DNA of 64,000 nucleotides from an uncultured Dokdonia sp. Its GTDB lineage: Bacteria > Bacteroidota > Bacteroidia > Flavobacteriales > Flavobacteriaceae. The stretch spans positions 310,001 to 374,000 of the forward strand of contig NZ_CANLOB010000002.1 of assembly GCF_947492815.1 (NCBI RefSeq), given 5' to 3'. Position numbers and translations under genes: made by a program. How positions within the stretch are numbered: position 1 is the first letter of the stretch; every line of letters begins with the position of its first letter. Positions 53,333-61,756 of this stretch are shown here, in pieces. The notes under the pieces are model-generated. The model did no database searches. It saw only the letters and a program-made list of their open reading frames with translations, and was not told the DNA's origin.

Positions 53333-53416
53333 ATAACATTTAATAACTCATTACTAAAAAGCCATACGCTATCTGAAGATTTTTAGTACATTTCTTTGTT
53401 CTAAATACGCATACGT

Positions 53417-56400
53417 ATGTACTTGATTTTTGATACTGAAACTACAGGATTACCTAAAAATTGGAATGCCCCTATTACTGATTCTGACAACTGGCCAAGA
53501 GCCATACAAATTGCCTGGCAGTTACACGATGCTATGGGTAATGTCATAGAGCATCAAGATTATTTGATAAGACCAGATGGTTTTGATATTCCATATGACG
53601 CAGAACGTATTCATGGTATTTCTACAGAGCTTGCTGCTCAAGATGGTATCCCATTACAAGAAGTATTAGAAAAGTTTAATATAGCGCTATCAAAAACAAA
53701 ATATGTTGTAGGTCAAAATGTAGGATTTGATGTGAATATTATGGGGGCAGAATTCCATAGACAATCGCTTCCTAATGATCTTCAAGAATTACCTGTGTTA
53801 GATACCTGTACAGAGACGACAGCGCAATTATGTCAAATCCCTGGAGGTAGAGGAGGTAAATTCAAATTACCTACACTTACAGAACTTCATAAACACTTAT
53901 TTGGTGAAGGCTTCGGTGAAGCACATAACGCGACAGCCGATGTAGAAGCGACGACACGCTGTTTTTTTGAATTAGTTCGTAAGCGTGTTTTTACACAAGA
54001 AGAACTAGATGTACAACCAGATTACTTTGAAAACTTCTCGCAGAGCAATCCGCAACCTATAGAGTTTATAGGGCTGAAGCATATCAATCTTAAGAAAGCG
54101 TCTGAGAAGATTAGGAAATCACTTCAAAAAGATGAAGTTCCTGAGATTTCAAAAACCGAAATAGCAGATAATGAAGCACGAATGGCAGAGGCTCCCTTTG
54201 TACACCTTCATAATCACACACAATTTTCTATACTACAATCTACTACTAATATTCAAAATCTAGTAGATGCCGCAGCAAAATACAATATGCCCGCTGTAGC
54301 TATGACGGATACGGGAAATATGATGGGTGCATTTCATTTTGTGAAAGCTGTAAAGAATCATAACAAAGGCGTTAAAGCAAAAAATGAAGCTGCTGTAGCC
54401 GAAGGTAATGAAGCTGAAGCAAAAGAAATAACACCTATTGTAGGTTGTGAATTTAATGTATGTGTAGATCATACAAATAAAAGTCAGAAAGATAATGGGT
54501 ATCAAATTGTGATGCTTGCCAAAAATAAAAACGGATATCATAATCTGGCAAAAATGGCATCTATAGCCTATACCGATGGTTTCTATTATGTACCTCGTAT
54601 TGATAAAAAAGTGATAGAACAATACAAGGAAGATATTATTGTGCTTACAGGAAACCTCTATGGAGAGGTGCCGAGTAAGATTCTGAATGTAGGTGAGAAG
54701 CAGGCAGAAGAAGCCTTAGTTTGGTGGAAAGAACAGTTTGGTGATGATCTCTATGTAGAGCTCATGCGTCACGGACAAGAAGATGAAGATAGGGTGATGC
54801 CCGTGCTGGTTACGCTTTCGCGAAAGCATAACATTAAATTGATAGCGTCTAATAACACATTTTACGTTGATAAAGAGGATGCCGAAGCACATGATATTCT
54901 GTTATGCGTAAAAGATGGGGAAAAAGTAGCGACTCCTAAAGGTCGTGGGCGAGGGTATCGTTATGGATTGCCTAATAATGAATATTATTTTAAAAGTGCC
55001 GATGAGATGAAGGCGCTTTTTAATGATCTTCCCGAAGCAATTCTCAATGTACAAGAAGTTATAGATAAAATAACTCCTTTTGAACTGGCGCGTGATGTAC
55101 TCTTACCTGCTTTTGATATTCCAGAAGAATTCTTATTTGAAGAAGATAAACTAGATGGCGGTAAGCGAGGAGAGAATAAATTTTTGAGACACCTTACGTA
55201 TGAAGGAGCTAAAAAACGATACGGAGAACCGCTTTCTGAAGAAGTGATAGAACGTTTAGACTTTGAACTAGATGTAATTGAAAAAACAGGATATCCTGGA
55301 TACTTCTTGATTGTAGAAGATTTTATACGGGAAGCCCGAAATATGGACGTGTCTGTAGGTCCGGGACGTGGATCGGCAGCAGGAAGTGTGGTTGCCTATT
55401 GTCTTTGGATTACCAATATCGATCCAATGAAGTATGATCTTCTTTTTGAGAGATTCCTGAATCCAGATCGTGTAAGTATGCCCGATATTGATATTGATTT
55501 TGATGATGAAGGACGTGGCCGTGTGATGCAATATGTAATCGATAAGTATGGAGCCAATCAGGTAGCACAAATTATTACCTATGGTACTATGGCTGCTAAG
55601 TCATCTATACGAGATACCTCAAGAGCATTAGATTTACCATTAGGAGATGCAGATCGTATCGCAAAGCTGATTCCTAATATGTCTAAGCTGAATAAGATTA
55701 TAGGAAAAAGCGAACAAGAGCTTAGAGCGAAGTTCAGAGCCGATGATTTGGTGAAGGTAAATGAGCTGATTAATCTTTCTGAAGGCAATGATCTGGAAGG
55801 GAGAATGTTGCGTAAAGCAAAAGAACTAGAAGGCTCTATGCGTAACACGGGAATTCATGCCTGTGGGGTAATCATTACACCCGATGATATTACCAAATTC
55901 GTTCCTGTAGCTACCGCAAAAGATTCTGATTTATACGTAACACAGTTTGATAACTCGGTGGTTGAGGAAGCAGGGTTGCTTAAGATGGATTTCTTGGGTC
56001 TTAAAACCTTAACCTTGATTAAGGATACGGTTAAGCTTGTAAAGTATAGGCATGATGTTGATCTTGATCCAGAGAATTTTCCGTTGGATGATGAGAAAAC
56101 CTATGAGTTATTCCAACGAGGAGATACGGTAGGGATTTTTCAATATGAATCTCCCGGAATGCAGAAACACATGCAGTCTCTAAAACCTACCGTTTTTGAA
56201 GATTTGATTGCCATGAATGCATTGTATCGTCCTGGTCCGATGGAATATATTCCATCATTCGTTCGTCGTAAGCATGGAGAGGAAGACATTGAGTATGACC
56301 TTCCAGCCATGGAAGAATACTTAAAAGAAACCTATGGAATTACGGTCTATCAAGAGCAAGTGATGCTTCTCTCTCAGAAGCTCGCCGATTTTACCAAAGG

Positions 56401-57802
56401 TGAAGCCGATGTACTTCGTAAAGCGATGGGTAAAAAACAAATTGCGGTACTGGATAAGATGAAGCCTAAGTTTATTGAGCAGGCTTCCGCCAAAGGACAT
56501 GATGCCGAAAAATTAGAAAAAATCTGGAAAGATTGGGAAGCTTTTGCAGCCTACGCATTTAATAAATCACACTCTACATGTTATGCTTGGATTGCTTATC
56601 AAACAGCTTATCTAAAAGCACATTATCCTGCTGAATATTTGGCAGCGGTACTTTCTAATAATATGAATGACATCAAGCAAGTTACCTTCTTTATGGAAGA
56701 ATGTAAACGTATGGGACTTGAAGTGTTAGGACCGGATGTAAATGAATCCTTTAGAAAGTTTACGGTAAATGATAATGGAGCCATTCGTTTTGGAATGGGC
56801 GCCATAAAAGGAGTGGGAACAGGAGCGGTAGCAACGATTGTAGAACATAGACAAGAAAGTAAATACAAGTCTGTATTTGATTTTGCACGTCGTGTAGATT
56901 TGAGAGCAGCCAATAAAAAAGCCTTTGAAAGTTTAGCACTAGCTGGAGGATTTGATGAATTAGGAGAAACCCATCGAGCACAGTTTTTTCATGATGAAGG
57001 AGATGGCATTACGTTCTTGGAGAAAGCTGTAAAATACGGAGCGCGTCATCAAGAGAATGAAAATAGTGCACAAGTAAGTTTATTTGGAGAAGCGAGTGAA
57101 GTGCAAATTCCTGAGCCTGTTGTACCCCCTTGTGAAGAGTGGGGAACTATGGAAAAGCTTCGTAGAGAAAAAGAAGTGGTAGGCGTTTATATTTCTGGAC
57201 ATCCATTGGATGACTTTAAAACAGAAATGGAAACCTTCTGTAATGCTACGGTATCTCATTTTAATACGATGGAAGCATATGTAAATCGCGAACTTACCTT
57301 TGGAGGTGTGATTACCGATGTGCAGCATCGTATTTCTAAAAATGGAAAAGGATGGGCGGCATTTACGATAGAGGATTTTATGGATTCTTTTGAGTTTAGA
57401 ATGTTTGGGGAAGAATACTTGAAATTACGTCATTTTTTGATTCCTAATACGTTTATTCATGCAAAGGTTTTTATACGTGAAGGATTTGTAAATAGGGATA
57501 CAGGAAGAAGAAGTGATCCGCGTACACAATTTAATAATATCCAACAATTACAAGATGTAATGGATACCTATGCTAAAAAATTGACGATCAATATCGATAT
57601 TAATGAGATTGCAGAAGCACGGGTTCAAGAGATAAAAACCATTCTAGATCAACATAAAGGAGATAATAAATTACACTTTCAGGTATTTGAACCTAAAGAA
57701 AAATTATATGTCCGTATGCCTAGTAAGAAGCAAAAAGTAAATATAACTCAGGCGTTATTGGATGCTTTAGAGGAAAATGCAGTGCATTATAAATTGAATT
57801 AG
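53417..57802 (+). CDS. dnaE: DNA polymerase III alpha subunit with fused N-terminal exonuclease
   Basis: This 1461-residue replicative polymerase has an N-terminal DEDDh 3'-5' exonuclease domain (about 1-195: FDTETTG with Asp6 and Glu8, later HNATADVEAT), a PHP domain (from about 262, FVHLHNHTQFS), the C-family polymerase core with GPGRGSAAGS and the PDIDIDF active-site aspartates near residue 691, and a C-terminal OB domain (LTFGGVITDVQHRIS). The fusion of the proofreading module to DnaE is, as I recall, typical of Bacteroidota. The dispersed palindrome is read as VTLSRKHN near residue 465, inside the PHP/linker part. Confidence 0.95.
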   Translation: MYLIFDTETTGLPKNWNAPITDSDNWPRAIQIAWQLHDAMGNVIEHQDYLIRPDGFDIPYDAERIHGISTELAAQDGIPLQEVLEKFNIALSKTKYVVGQNVGFDVNIMGAEFHRQSLPNDLQELPVLDTCTETTAQLCQIPGGRGGKFKLPTLTELHKHLFGEGFGEAHNATADVEATTRCFFELVRKRVFTQEELDVQPDYFENFSQSNPQPIEFIGLKHINLKKASEKIRKSLQKDEVPEISKTEIADNEARMAEAPFVHLHNHTQFSILQSTTNIQNLVDAAAKYNMPAVAMTDTGNMMGAFHFVKAVKNHNKGVKAKNEAAVAEGNEAEAKEITPIVGCEFNVCVDHTNKSQKDNGYQIVMLAKNKNGYHNLAKMASIAYTDGFYYVPRIDKKVIEQYKEDIIVLTGNLYGEVPSKILNVGEKQAEEALVWWKEQFGDDLYVELMRHGQEDEDRVMPVLVTLSRKHNIKLIASNNTFYVDKEDAEAHDILLCVKDGEKVATPKGRGRGYRYGLPNNEYYFKSADEMKALFNDLPEAILNVQEVIDKITPFELARDVLLPAFDIPEEFLFEEDKLDGGKRGENKFLRHLTYEGAKKRYGEPLSEEVIERLDFELDVIEKTGYPGYFLIVEDFIREARNMDVSVGPGRGSAAGSVVAYCLWITNIDPMKYDLLFERFLNPDRVSMPDIDIDFDDEGRGRVMQYVIDKYGANQVAQIITYGTMAAKSSIRDTSRALDLPLGDADRIAKLIPNMSKLNKIIGKSEQELRAKFRADDLVKVNELINLSEGNDLEGRMLRKAKELEGSMRNTGIHACGVIITPDDITKFVPVATAKDSDLYVTQFDNSVVEEAGLLKMDFLGLKTLTLIKDTVKLVKYRHDVDLDPENFPLDDEKTYELFQRGDTVGIFQYESPGMQKHMQSLKPTVFEDLIAMNALYRPGPMEYIPSFVRRKHGEEDIEYDLPAMEEYLKETYGITVYQEQVMLLSQKLADFTKGEADVLRKAMGKKQIAVLDKMKPKFIEQASAKGHDAEKLEKIWKDWEAFAAYAFNKSHSTCYAWIAYQTAYLKAHYPAEYLAAVLSNNMNDIKQVTFFMEECKRMGLEVLGPDVNESFRKFTVNDNGAIRFGMGAIKGVGTGAVATIVEHRQESKYKSVFDFARRVDLRAANKKAFESLALAGGFDELGETHRAQFFHDEGDGITFLEKAVKYGARHQENENSAQVSLFGEASEVQIPEPVVPPCEEWGTMEKLRREKEVVGVYISGHPLDDFKTEMETFCNATVSHFNTMEAYVNRELTFGGVITDVQHRISKNGKGWAAFTIEDFMDSFEFRMFGEEYLKLRHFLIPNTFIHAKVFIREGFVNRDTGRRSDPRTQFNNIQQLQDVMDTYAKKLTINIDINEIAEARVQEIKTILDQHKGDNKLHFQVFEPKEKLYVRMPSKKQKVNITQALLDALEENAVHYKLN
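54811..54830. repeat. Dispersed palindrome inside dnaE
   Basis: TACGCTTTCGCGAAAGCATA has one mismatch from the 20-mer. It is read in frame as VTLSRKH in the replicative polymerase. Confidence 0.85.
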
Positions 57803-57890
57803 TTCGCTTTACCGTTTCACTCTCCCTCTGGTCGTGAACCTGCCTGCTGGCAGGCAGGTCTCTCAAGCTCGATTTCGCGAAAGCGTATAC
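57803..57890. repeat. Composite dispersed repeat, copy 5, with nested palindrome
   Basis: It begins TTCGCTTTACCGTTTCACTC directly after the dnaE stop and ends GATTTCGCGAAAGCGTATAC. The interior is interrupted after GGTCGTGAA by CCTGCCTGCTGGCAGGCAGG, the same second palindrome found at 1001-1020, before TCTCAAGCTCG resumes. The other copies lack this insertion. Confidence 0.85.
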
Positions 57891-58034
57891 TTTTTTAACT
57901 CGTTGTGCATTTTGATGAATAGTTGGTATTAGTATACTCTATCTTCATTCTTTTCCTTAAATCCTAAAGGATGCAATGAAGATTTCTTTAATACCTTTTA
58001 GGATGTATAATCCCTAGTTAAATTGTAAAACAAA

Positions 58035-58796
58035 TTAAAACCCTGTTACCAATAAGTTACGTGCACCACGCATGCCGCATTTTTGATAGTGATGATAGGC
58101 TTGTGCAGCGAGTTCTCGTATTTCGGCATCGCTTTTTTCTTGAATCCATCCATCCAATGCCCATTTTAAGGTGTAAGCTTCTGGTGCCATAAGTCCTGTT
58201 GTCCAAACTAATGGAGTTGCCCCAGTTTTTTCAAAATAAGGTGTAAAATACTCTTTGCTATAACAAGCGAGTATAATCGCATCTTTGGTAGAAGAGGTGT
58301 CTTTTGTAATCGTAATATCTAGTTGGAATTCCATAAGCCCATCATGACCTATATAGCTTACCAAATCTGCTTTTCCTCCGAAGTCTAATGATTTGTCATC
58401 TATCTTAATGGATGCAGAAAAATCTCCTGAAGATGCTTTTAAGAAATCAATGGTTGTTTGCTTGATGTATTTTCCGTCATAGGCGTCTGCGAGTAGGTAA
58501 GTATTTGTGGTGGTATGTTTAAATAGCACACGTTCTAATATCTGAAGATTTTCTGATGGAATAGATTTGATGAATGTCCAGTCTTTACTCTTTTTAAAAT
58601 GTGTTTTCACACCATATAACGCACCCCAGTATAGGTTGGTTCTTGGATTTTGACCATTCCCTAATGTTTTAGGTACAGGCACAATCCCTTGATTTACATT
58701 ATCACAAAGTGCTACAAATACATGAACGGTTTTAGGAGCTGTATTTTGAGCGAATAGGCTTGTTGAGAATAAAAGAAGGAATATGTATTTGATCAT
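58035..58796 (-). CDS. Exported protein with caspase-like (clan CD) dyad
   Basis: This 253-residue protein has a signal peptide (MIKYIFLLLFSTSLFAQ). The mature part starts with a hydrophobic strand HVFVALCDN. Two further strands end in the motifs YIGHDG (His151) and IILACYS (Cys178), with the spacing and local pattern of the His/Cys dyad of caspase-like peptidases (clan CD, CHAT/C14/C11-like). Around the Cys, hydrophobic-AC-Ser is typical. I did not recognise a named family. The start is the ATG at 58796; the longer frame to 58868 would put 24 polar residues before the signal sequence. It is divergent from the DUF6503 gene. Confidence 0.7.
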   Translation of the reverse strand: MIKYIFLLLFSTSLFAQNTAPKTVHVFVALCDNVNQGIVPVPKTLGNGQNPRTNLYWGALYGVKTHFKKSKDWTFIKSIPSENLQILERVLFKHTTTNTYLLADAYDGKYIKQTTIDFLKASSGDFSASIKIDDKSLDFGGKADLVSYIGHDGLMEFQLDITITKDTSSTKDAIILACYSKEYFTPYFEKTGATPLVWTTGLMAPEAYTLKWALDGWIQEKSDAEIRELAAQAYHHYQKCGMRGARNLLVTGF

Positions 58797-58872
58797 ATAG
58801 GGATAACGTGGGGAAGTCTGGTTTGGTATCATACGGATATAATCATACATTGTAGGTTCAATTAACAATCAC

Positions 58873-59577
58873 ATGAAAACAATCTTCACCCTACTATTAG
58901 GCATATGTACATTCGCTGTAACAGGGCAAACGCTTACCGCCAATGAACTTTTAGAAAAAGCAATCGCCTATCACGATCCAAATGGAAATTGGGAAACTTT
59001 TCAAGGCCTTCTAAACATAGCATTAGAAATGCCAGACCGACCTGCGAGAGTCAGTGAGGTGCAAATAGATTTACCCAATGAGTTTTTTAGTGTGACCGTT
59101 CAAGGAGAAGATAAGACAAGGCGTGTGGTGGATAAAGGAGCATGTTTGTTTATGCTTAATGGAAGCAAAGAAGTATCTGAAGAAGACATAAAAAAACACC
59201 GTGGTGATTGCGAACGCTCTACGATGTTTAAAAATTACTACACCTATCTCTATGGACTTCCCATGAAACTTAAAGATCCTGGAACGCATATAGATCCTGT
59301 AGTGCAGAAAAAGACATTTAAAGGAAAAGAATATCTAGTAATTCGTGCGAGCTATGATCAAGAAGTAGGTTCTGATATCTGGCAATTTTATTTCAATCCT
59401 GAAACCTATGCGATGGAAGTATATCAGTTTTTTAAAGGACCTGATGAAACCACCGGAGAATATATTCTCCTCACTGACGAGATGGAAATAGGAGGTATAA
59501 AAATGCCTAAAGATCGTGCTTGGTACTACAATAAAGACAATGGGTATTTAGGAACGGATAAACTGGTGAAAGGATAA
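58873..59577 (+). CDS. Exported DUF6503-type protein
   Basis: This 234-residue protein has a signal peptide (about 1-19, ending AVTGQ). The mature part (LLEKAIAYHDPNGNWETFQGLLNIALEMPDRPARVSEVQIDL ... DIWQFYFNPETYAMEVYQFFKG) fits DUF6503, possibly a lipid- or sugar-carrier-like beta fold as in LolA/LppX relatives. Its function is unknown. It is divergent from the caspase-like gene, 76 bp away. Confidence 0.75.
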   Translation: MKTIFTLLLGICTFAVTGQTLTANELLEKAIAYHDPNGNWETFQGLLNIALEMPDRPARVSEVQIDLPNEFFSVTVQGEDKTRRVVDKGACLFMLNGSKEVSEEDIKKHRGDCERSTMFKNYYTYLYGLPMKLKDPGTHIDPVVQKKTFKGKEYLVIRASYDQEVGSDIWQFYFNPETYAMEVYQFFKGPDETTGEYILLTDEMEIGGIKMPKDRAWYYNKDNGYLGTDKLVKG

Positions 59578-59591
59578 TAGGTTAAGTGATA

Positions 59592-59656
59592 TACGCTTTA
59601 ACGCTACGCTCTCCCTTTGGTCGTGAATCTCACAAGCTCGATTTCGCGAAAGCGTA
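59592..59656. repeat. Composite dispersed repeat, copy 6
   Basis: The best full-length copy begins TACGCTTTAACGCTACGCTC, carries GGTCGTGAATCTCACAAGC and ends GATTTCGCGAAAGCGTA. Its ends are inverted repeats of each other (TACGCTTT/AAAGCGTA). It lies between the convergent ends of the DUF6503 and LytTR genes. Confidence 0.88.
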
Positions 59657-59671
59657 AGAAGCATGAAACAA

Positions 59672-60430
59672 TTACATGTCCAGCCACTTTTTAAAATTAC
59701 TGGTTCGTTCTCTAGAGACAATCACTTGTTCTTCTTCTTTTGGCGTTAATTTTAAAATCAATCTACTATTAAAGTAGGTGCTAATTTGTGATACTGCTTT
59801 TACAGACACCATAAATTTACGGTTGATTCTAAAAAAATCGATGGGATTTAAAATGTCCTCTAGCTGATCAATCGTGTACTCAATCGGAAACTGCTGATTG
59901 GTATGTGTATGAAGGCAAATCACCCCTTCGTTAGATTTGAAATAAGCAATGTCTTGTACATTAAAACTATTGTACTGGTTGCCTACTTTTACCATAAACC
60001 GGTGTTTGTATTCTTTTTCAAATAAGTTTTTAATTCGAGCAATCTTATTTTCATCCATGATGGAGTCATGAGGTACACGCGATTTTCTAAACTTAGTTAA
60101 TGCATTGATCAAATCGTTTTTATCTATAGGCTTTAATAAATAATCAAGCCCATTGTATTTAAAACCTCGTATAGCATATTCATTATAGGCGGTTGTGAAA
60201 ATAATAGAAGGATGATCTTTTAAGGTGTCCAAAATATCAAAGCCATACCCATCATTTAATTGAATATCTAAAAAAATAAGATCAGGCATATCATTATTTT
60301 TAAACCAATGAATACCATTCTCAACAGAAGTAATTTGTCCCGTTATTTTCATTTCTGGAGCCAACTCAGAAATTAAATTGGCGAGTCTGCGAGAGGCAAT
60401 AGGTTCGTCTTCAATAATAACAGCATTCAT
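59672..60430 (-). CDS. LytTR-family response regulator
   Basis: This 252-residue protein has a receiver domain (EDEP at 7-10, phospho-acceptor Asp55, Lys100) and a C-terminal LytTR DNA-binding domain (about 145-252, KHRFMVKVGNQYNSFNVQDIAYFKSNEGVICL ... FFRINRKFMVS). It is the output half of a two-component pair: the sensor gene lies 2 bp upstream on the same strand. LytTR regulators often control envelope or surface functions; a TonB receptor gene starts on the other side. Confidence 0.92.
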   Translation of the reverse strand: MNAVIIEDEPIASRRLANLISELAPEMKITGQITSVENGIHWFKNNDMPDLIFLDIQLNDGYGFDILDTLKDHPSIIFTTAYNEYAIRGFKYNGLDYLLKPIDKNDLINALTKFRKSRVPHDSIMDENKIARIKNLFEKEYKHRFMVKVGNQYNSFNVQDIAYFKSNEGVICLHTHTNQQFPIEYTIDQLEDILNPIDFFRINRKFMVSVKAVSQISTYFNSRLILKLTPKEEEQVIVSRERTSNFKKWLDM

Positions 60431-60432
60431 AA

Positions 60433-61521
60433 TTAGGAAACAGATGAAATGGTTTTGATTGTTTGGTCTATAGATAGTAATGGCATGGTCACTTTAAAGA
60501 AATTGTTTTCTTCTTCTATAATGACTTTGTCATTGGTGTAAAAGCCATATCGCTTTTGTATATTTTTTAATCCAAGTTGTGTAGATGTTTCTTCAGGTGT
60601 GCGTTTACGAAGTGTATTTTGTACCACAATACTTTCATTGCCAATAGAAAAAATACTAATCTCTAATGGTTTTTCTTTTGAGTAATAATTGTGCTTTAAG
60701 GCATTTTCAATAAGCATTTGTAATGAAAGTGTAGGTATGAATAACTCCTTTGGATTTGTTGTTACATGGTTTGATATGTGTAATGCGCCTTCATGACGTA
60801 CATTCATCATAAAGATAAAAGACTCAAGGAAATTAAGCTCCTTTTCTAGTGGAACAATATCTTCTTCCCGATTGTCTAAAATATATCGATAACAAGAGGC
60901 AAGGCGTGTCACAAAATCGGAGGCAAGATCTCGATCTTCATACATTAATGACGTTAAGATATTTAGGCTATTAAATAAGAAATGAGGACTAATCTGGCTT
61001 TTTAAAGAGGCATACTGAGAAGCGATAAGTTCTTTTTGAAGTTTTTCCATTTTTTCTTCGATACGCTTCTTTTGATTTAAAGAAAAGTAAAAAAGGTTGG
61101 AAGTACCTACAGCAAAAGTGAGTAAAAGCGCTCTAAAAAAGTCTACTCGAAATCGTAAAGGCCTTTCTTTAGGTAAAATATTACATAACTCATCAAGATG
61201 AAAATTGATGATATAATAGGTCAATGCAATCACCGGAATAGCAATAGCTATATTAATTCCTAAGATGCGAATACTATCTTTAAAATAAATGGAACCGTTT
61301 TGTTTTTGATGGCGTCTTATTAACCAATCGCTGGTCTCCCAAATGACCATAAAAAGGAAAAAAGCAGAGAGGTAATAAACAACAGATACAAATTCAAAAG
61401 CTTGTTCATTCCCATCATTATCATGGTCTATTGTTAGCTTAACAAGAAGGTACACCACGGTAATCACAATGACTCTAAAGCCAAATTTTTTAAAATTAAA
61501 ATGTGTGAATAGACTGTTCAT
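60433..61521 (-). CDS. LytS-type sensor histidine kinase
   Basis: This 362-residue protein has about four membrane segments (16-30, 45-60, 86-105, 130-148) and a His_kinase domain with phospho-acceptor His180 in SQISPHFLFNSLN, then a HATPase with IENALKHNYYS. The four-helix input with no large loop is common in Bacteroidota LytS/YpdA-like kinases; the signal is unknown. Together with the LytTR regulator it forms an operon, divergent from a TonB-dependent receptor gene. Confidence 0.92.
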   Translation of the reverse strand: MNSLFTHFNFKKFGFRVIVITVVYLLVKLTIDHDNDGNEQAFEFVSVVYYLSAFFLFMVIWETSDWLIRRHQKQNGSIYFKDSIRILGINIAIAIPVIALTYYIINFHLDELCNILPKERPLRFRVDFFRALLLTFAVGTSNLFYFSLNQKKRIEEKMEKLQKELIASQYASLKSQISPHFLFNSLNILTSLMYEDRDLASDFVTRLASCYRYILDNREEDIVPLEKELNFLESFIFMMNVRHEGALHISNHVTTNPKELFIPTLSLQMLIENALKHNYYSKEKPLEISIFSIGNESIVVQNTLRKRTPEETSTQLGLKNIQKRYGFYTNDKVIIEEENNFFKVTMPLLSIDQTIKTISSVS

Positions 61522-61756
61522 GATCCTGTAAATATAAGTGATAAAGATAGCCTCTCTTCTATGGGAATAGATGAATTGTCATTTTACTACTTGAACTGTG
61601 AGACCTTTTGTATGAATTGAAAAACAGTTTGGAAATACCTCATAAGTTACTTCAAGAAGATTTATAACAGTAGGACAGGTGTATTGACAATTAAACTTTT
61701 TGAGCTGGGAATGCTTTCGCGAAAGCGTAAGATTTACAGTATCAAAAAACAAAATC
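61522..61756. promoter_or_regulatory. Divergent region between LytS-type kinase and TonB receptor
   Basis: This 235-bp region holds no gene. It has a dispersed palindrome (61713-61729) close to the receptor start. No full promoter was placed. A binding site of the neighbouring LytTR regulator may lie here, but none can be told by eye. Confidence 0.3.
61713..61729. repeat. Dispersed palindrome, intergenic
   Basis: GCTTTCGCGAAAGCGTA lies 27 bases before the TonB receptor start, probably in its leader. Confidence 0.85.

Noticed and set aside
54260..57328. Several long minus-strand frames inside dnaE
   Set aside because: They are shadows of the long, GC-balanced dnaE frame, rich in Ile/Phe/His/Cys as expected from antisense.
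951..61729. Palindrome as parS-type partition site
   Set aside because: TTTCGCGAAA resembles the outer part of the parS consensus (TGTTTCACGTGAAACA), but the centre differs and parS sites are few and near oriC; copies here are too many and too spread.
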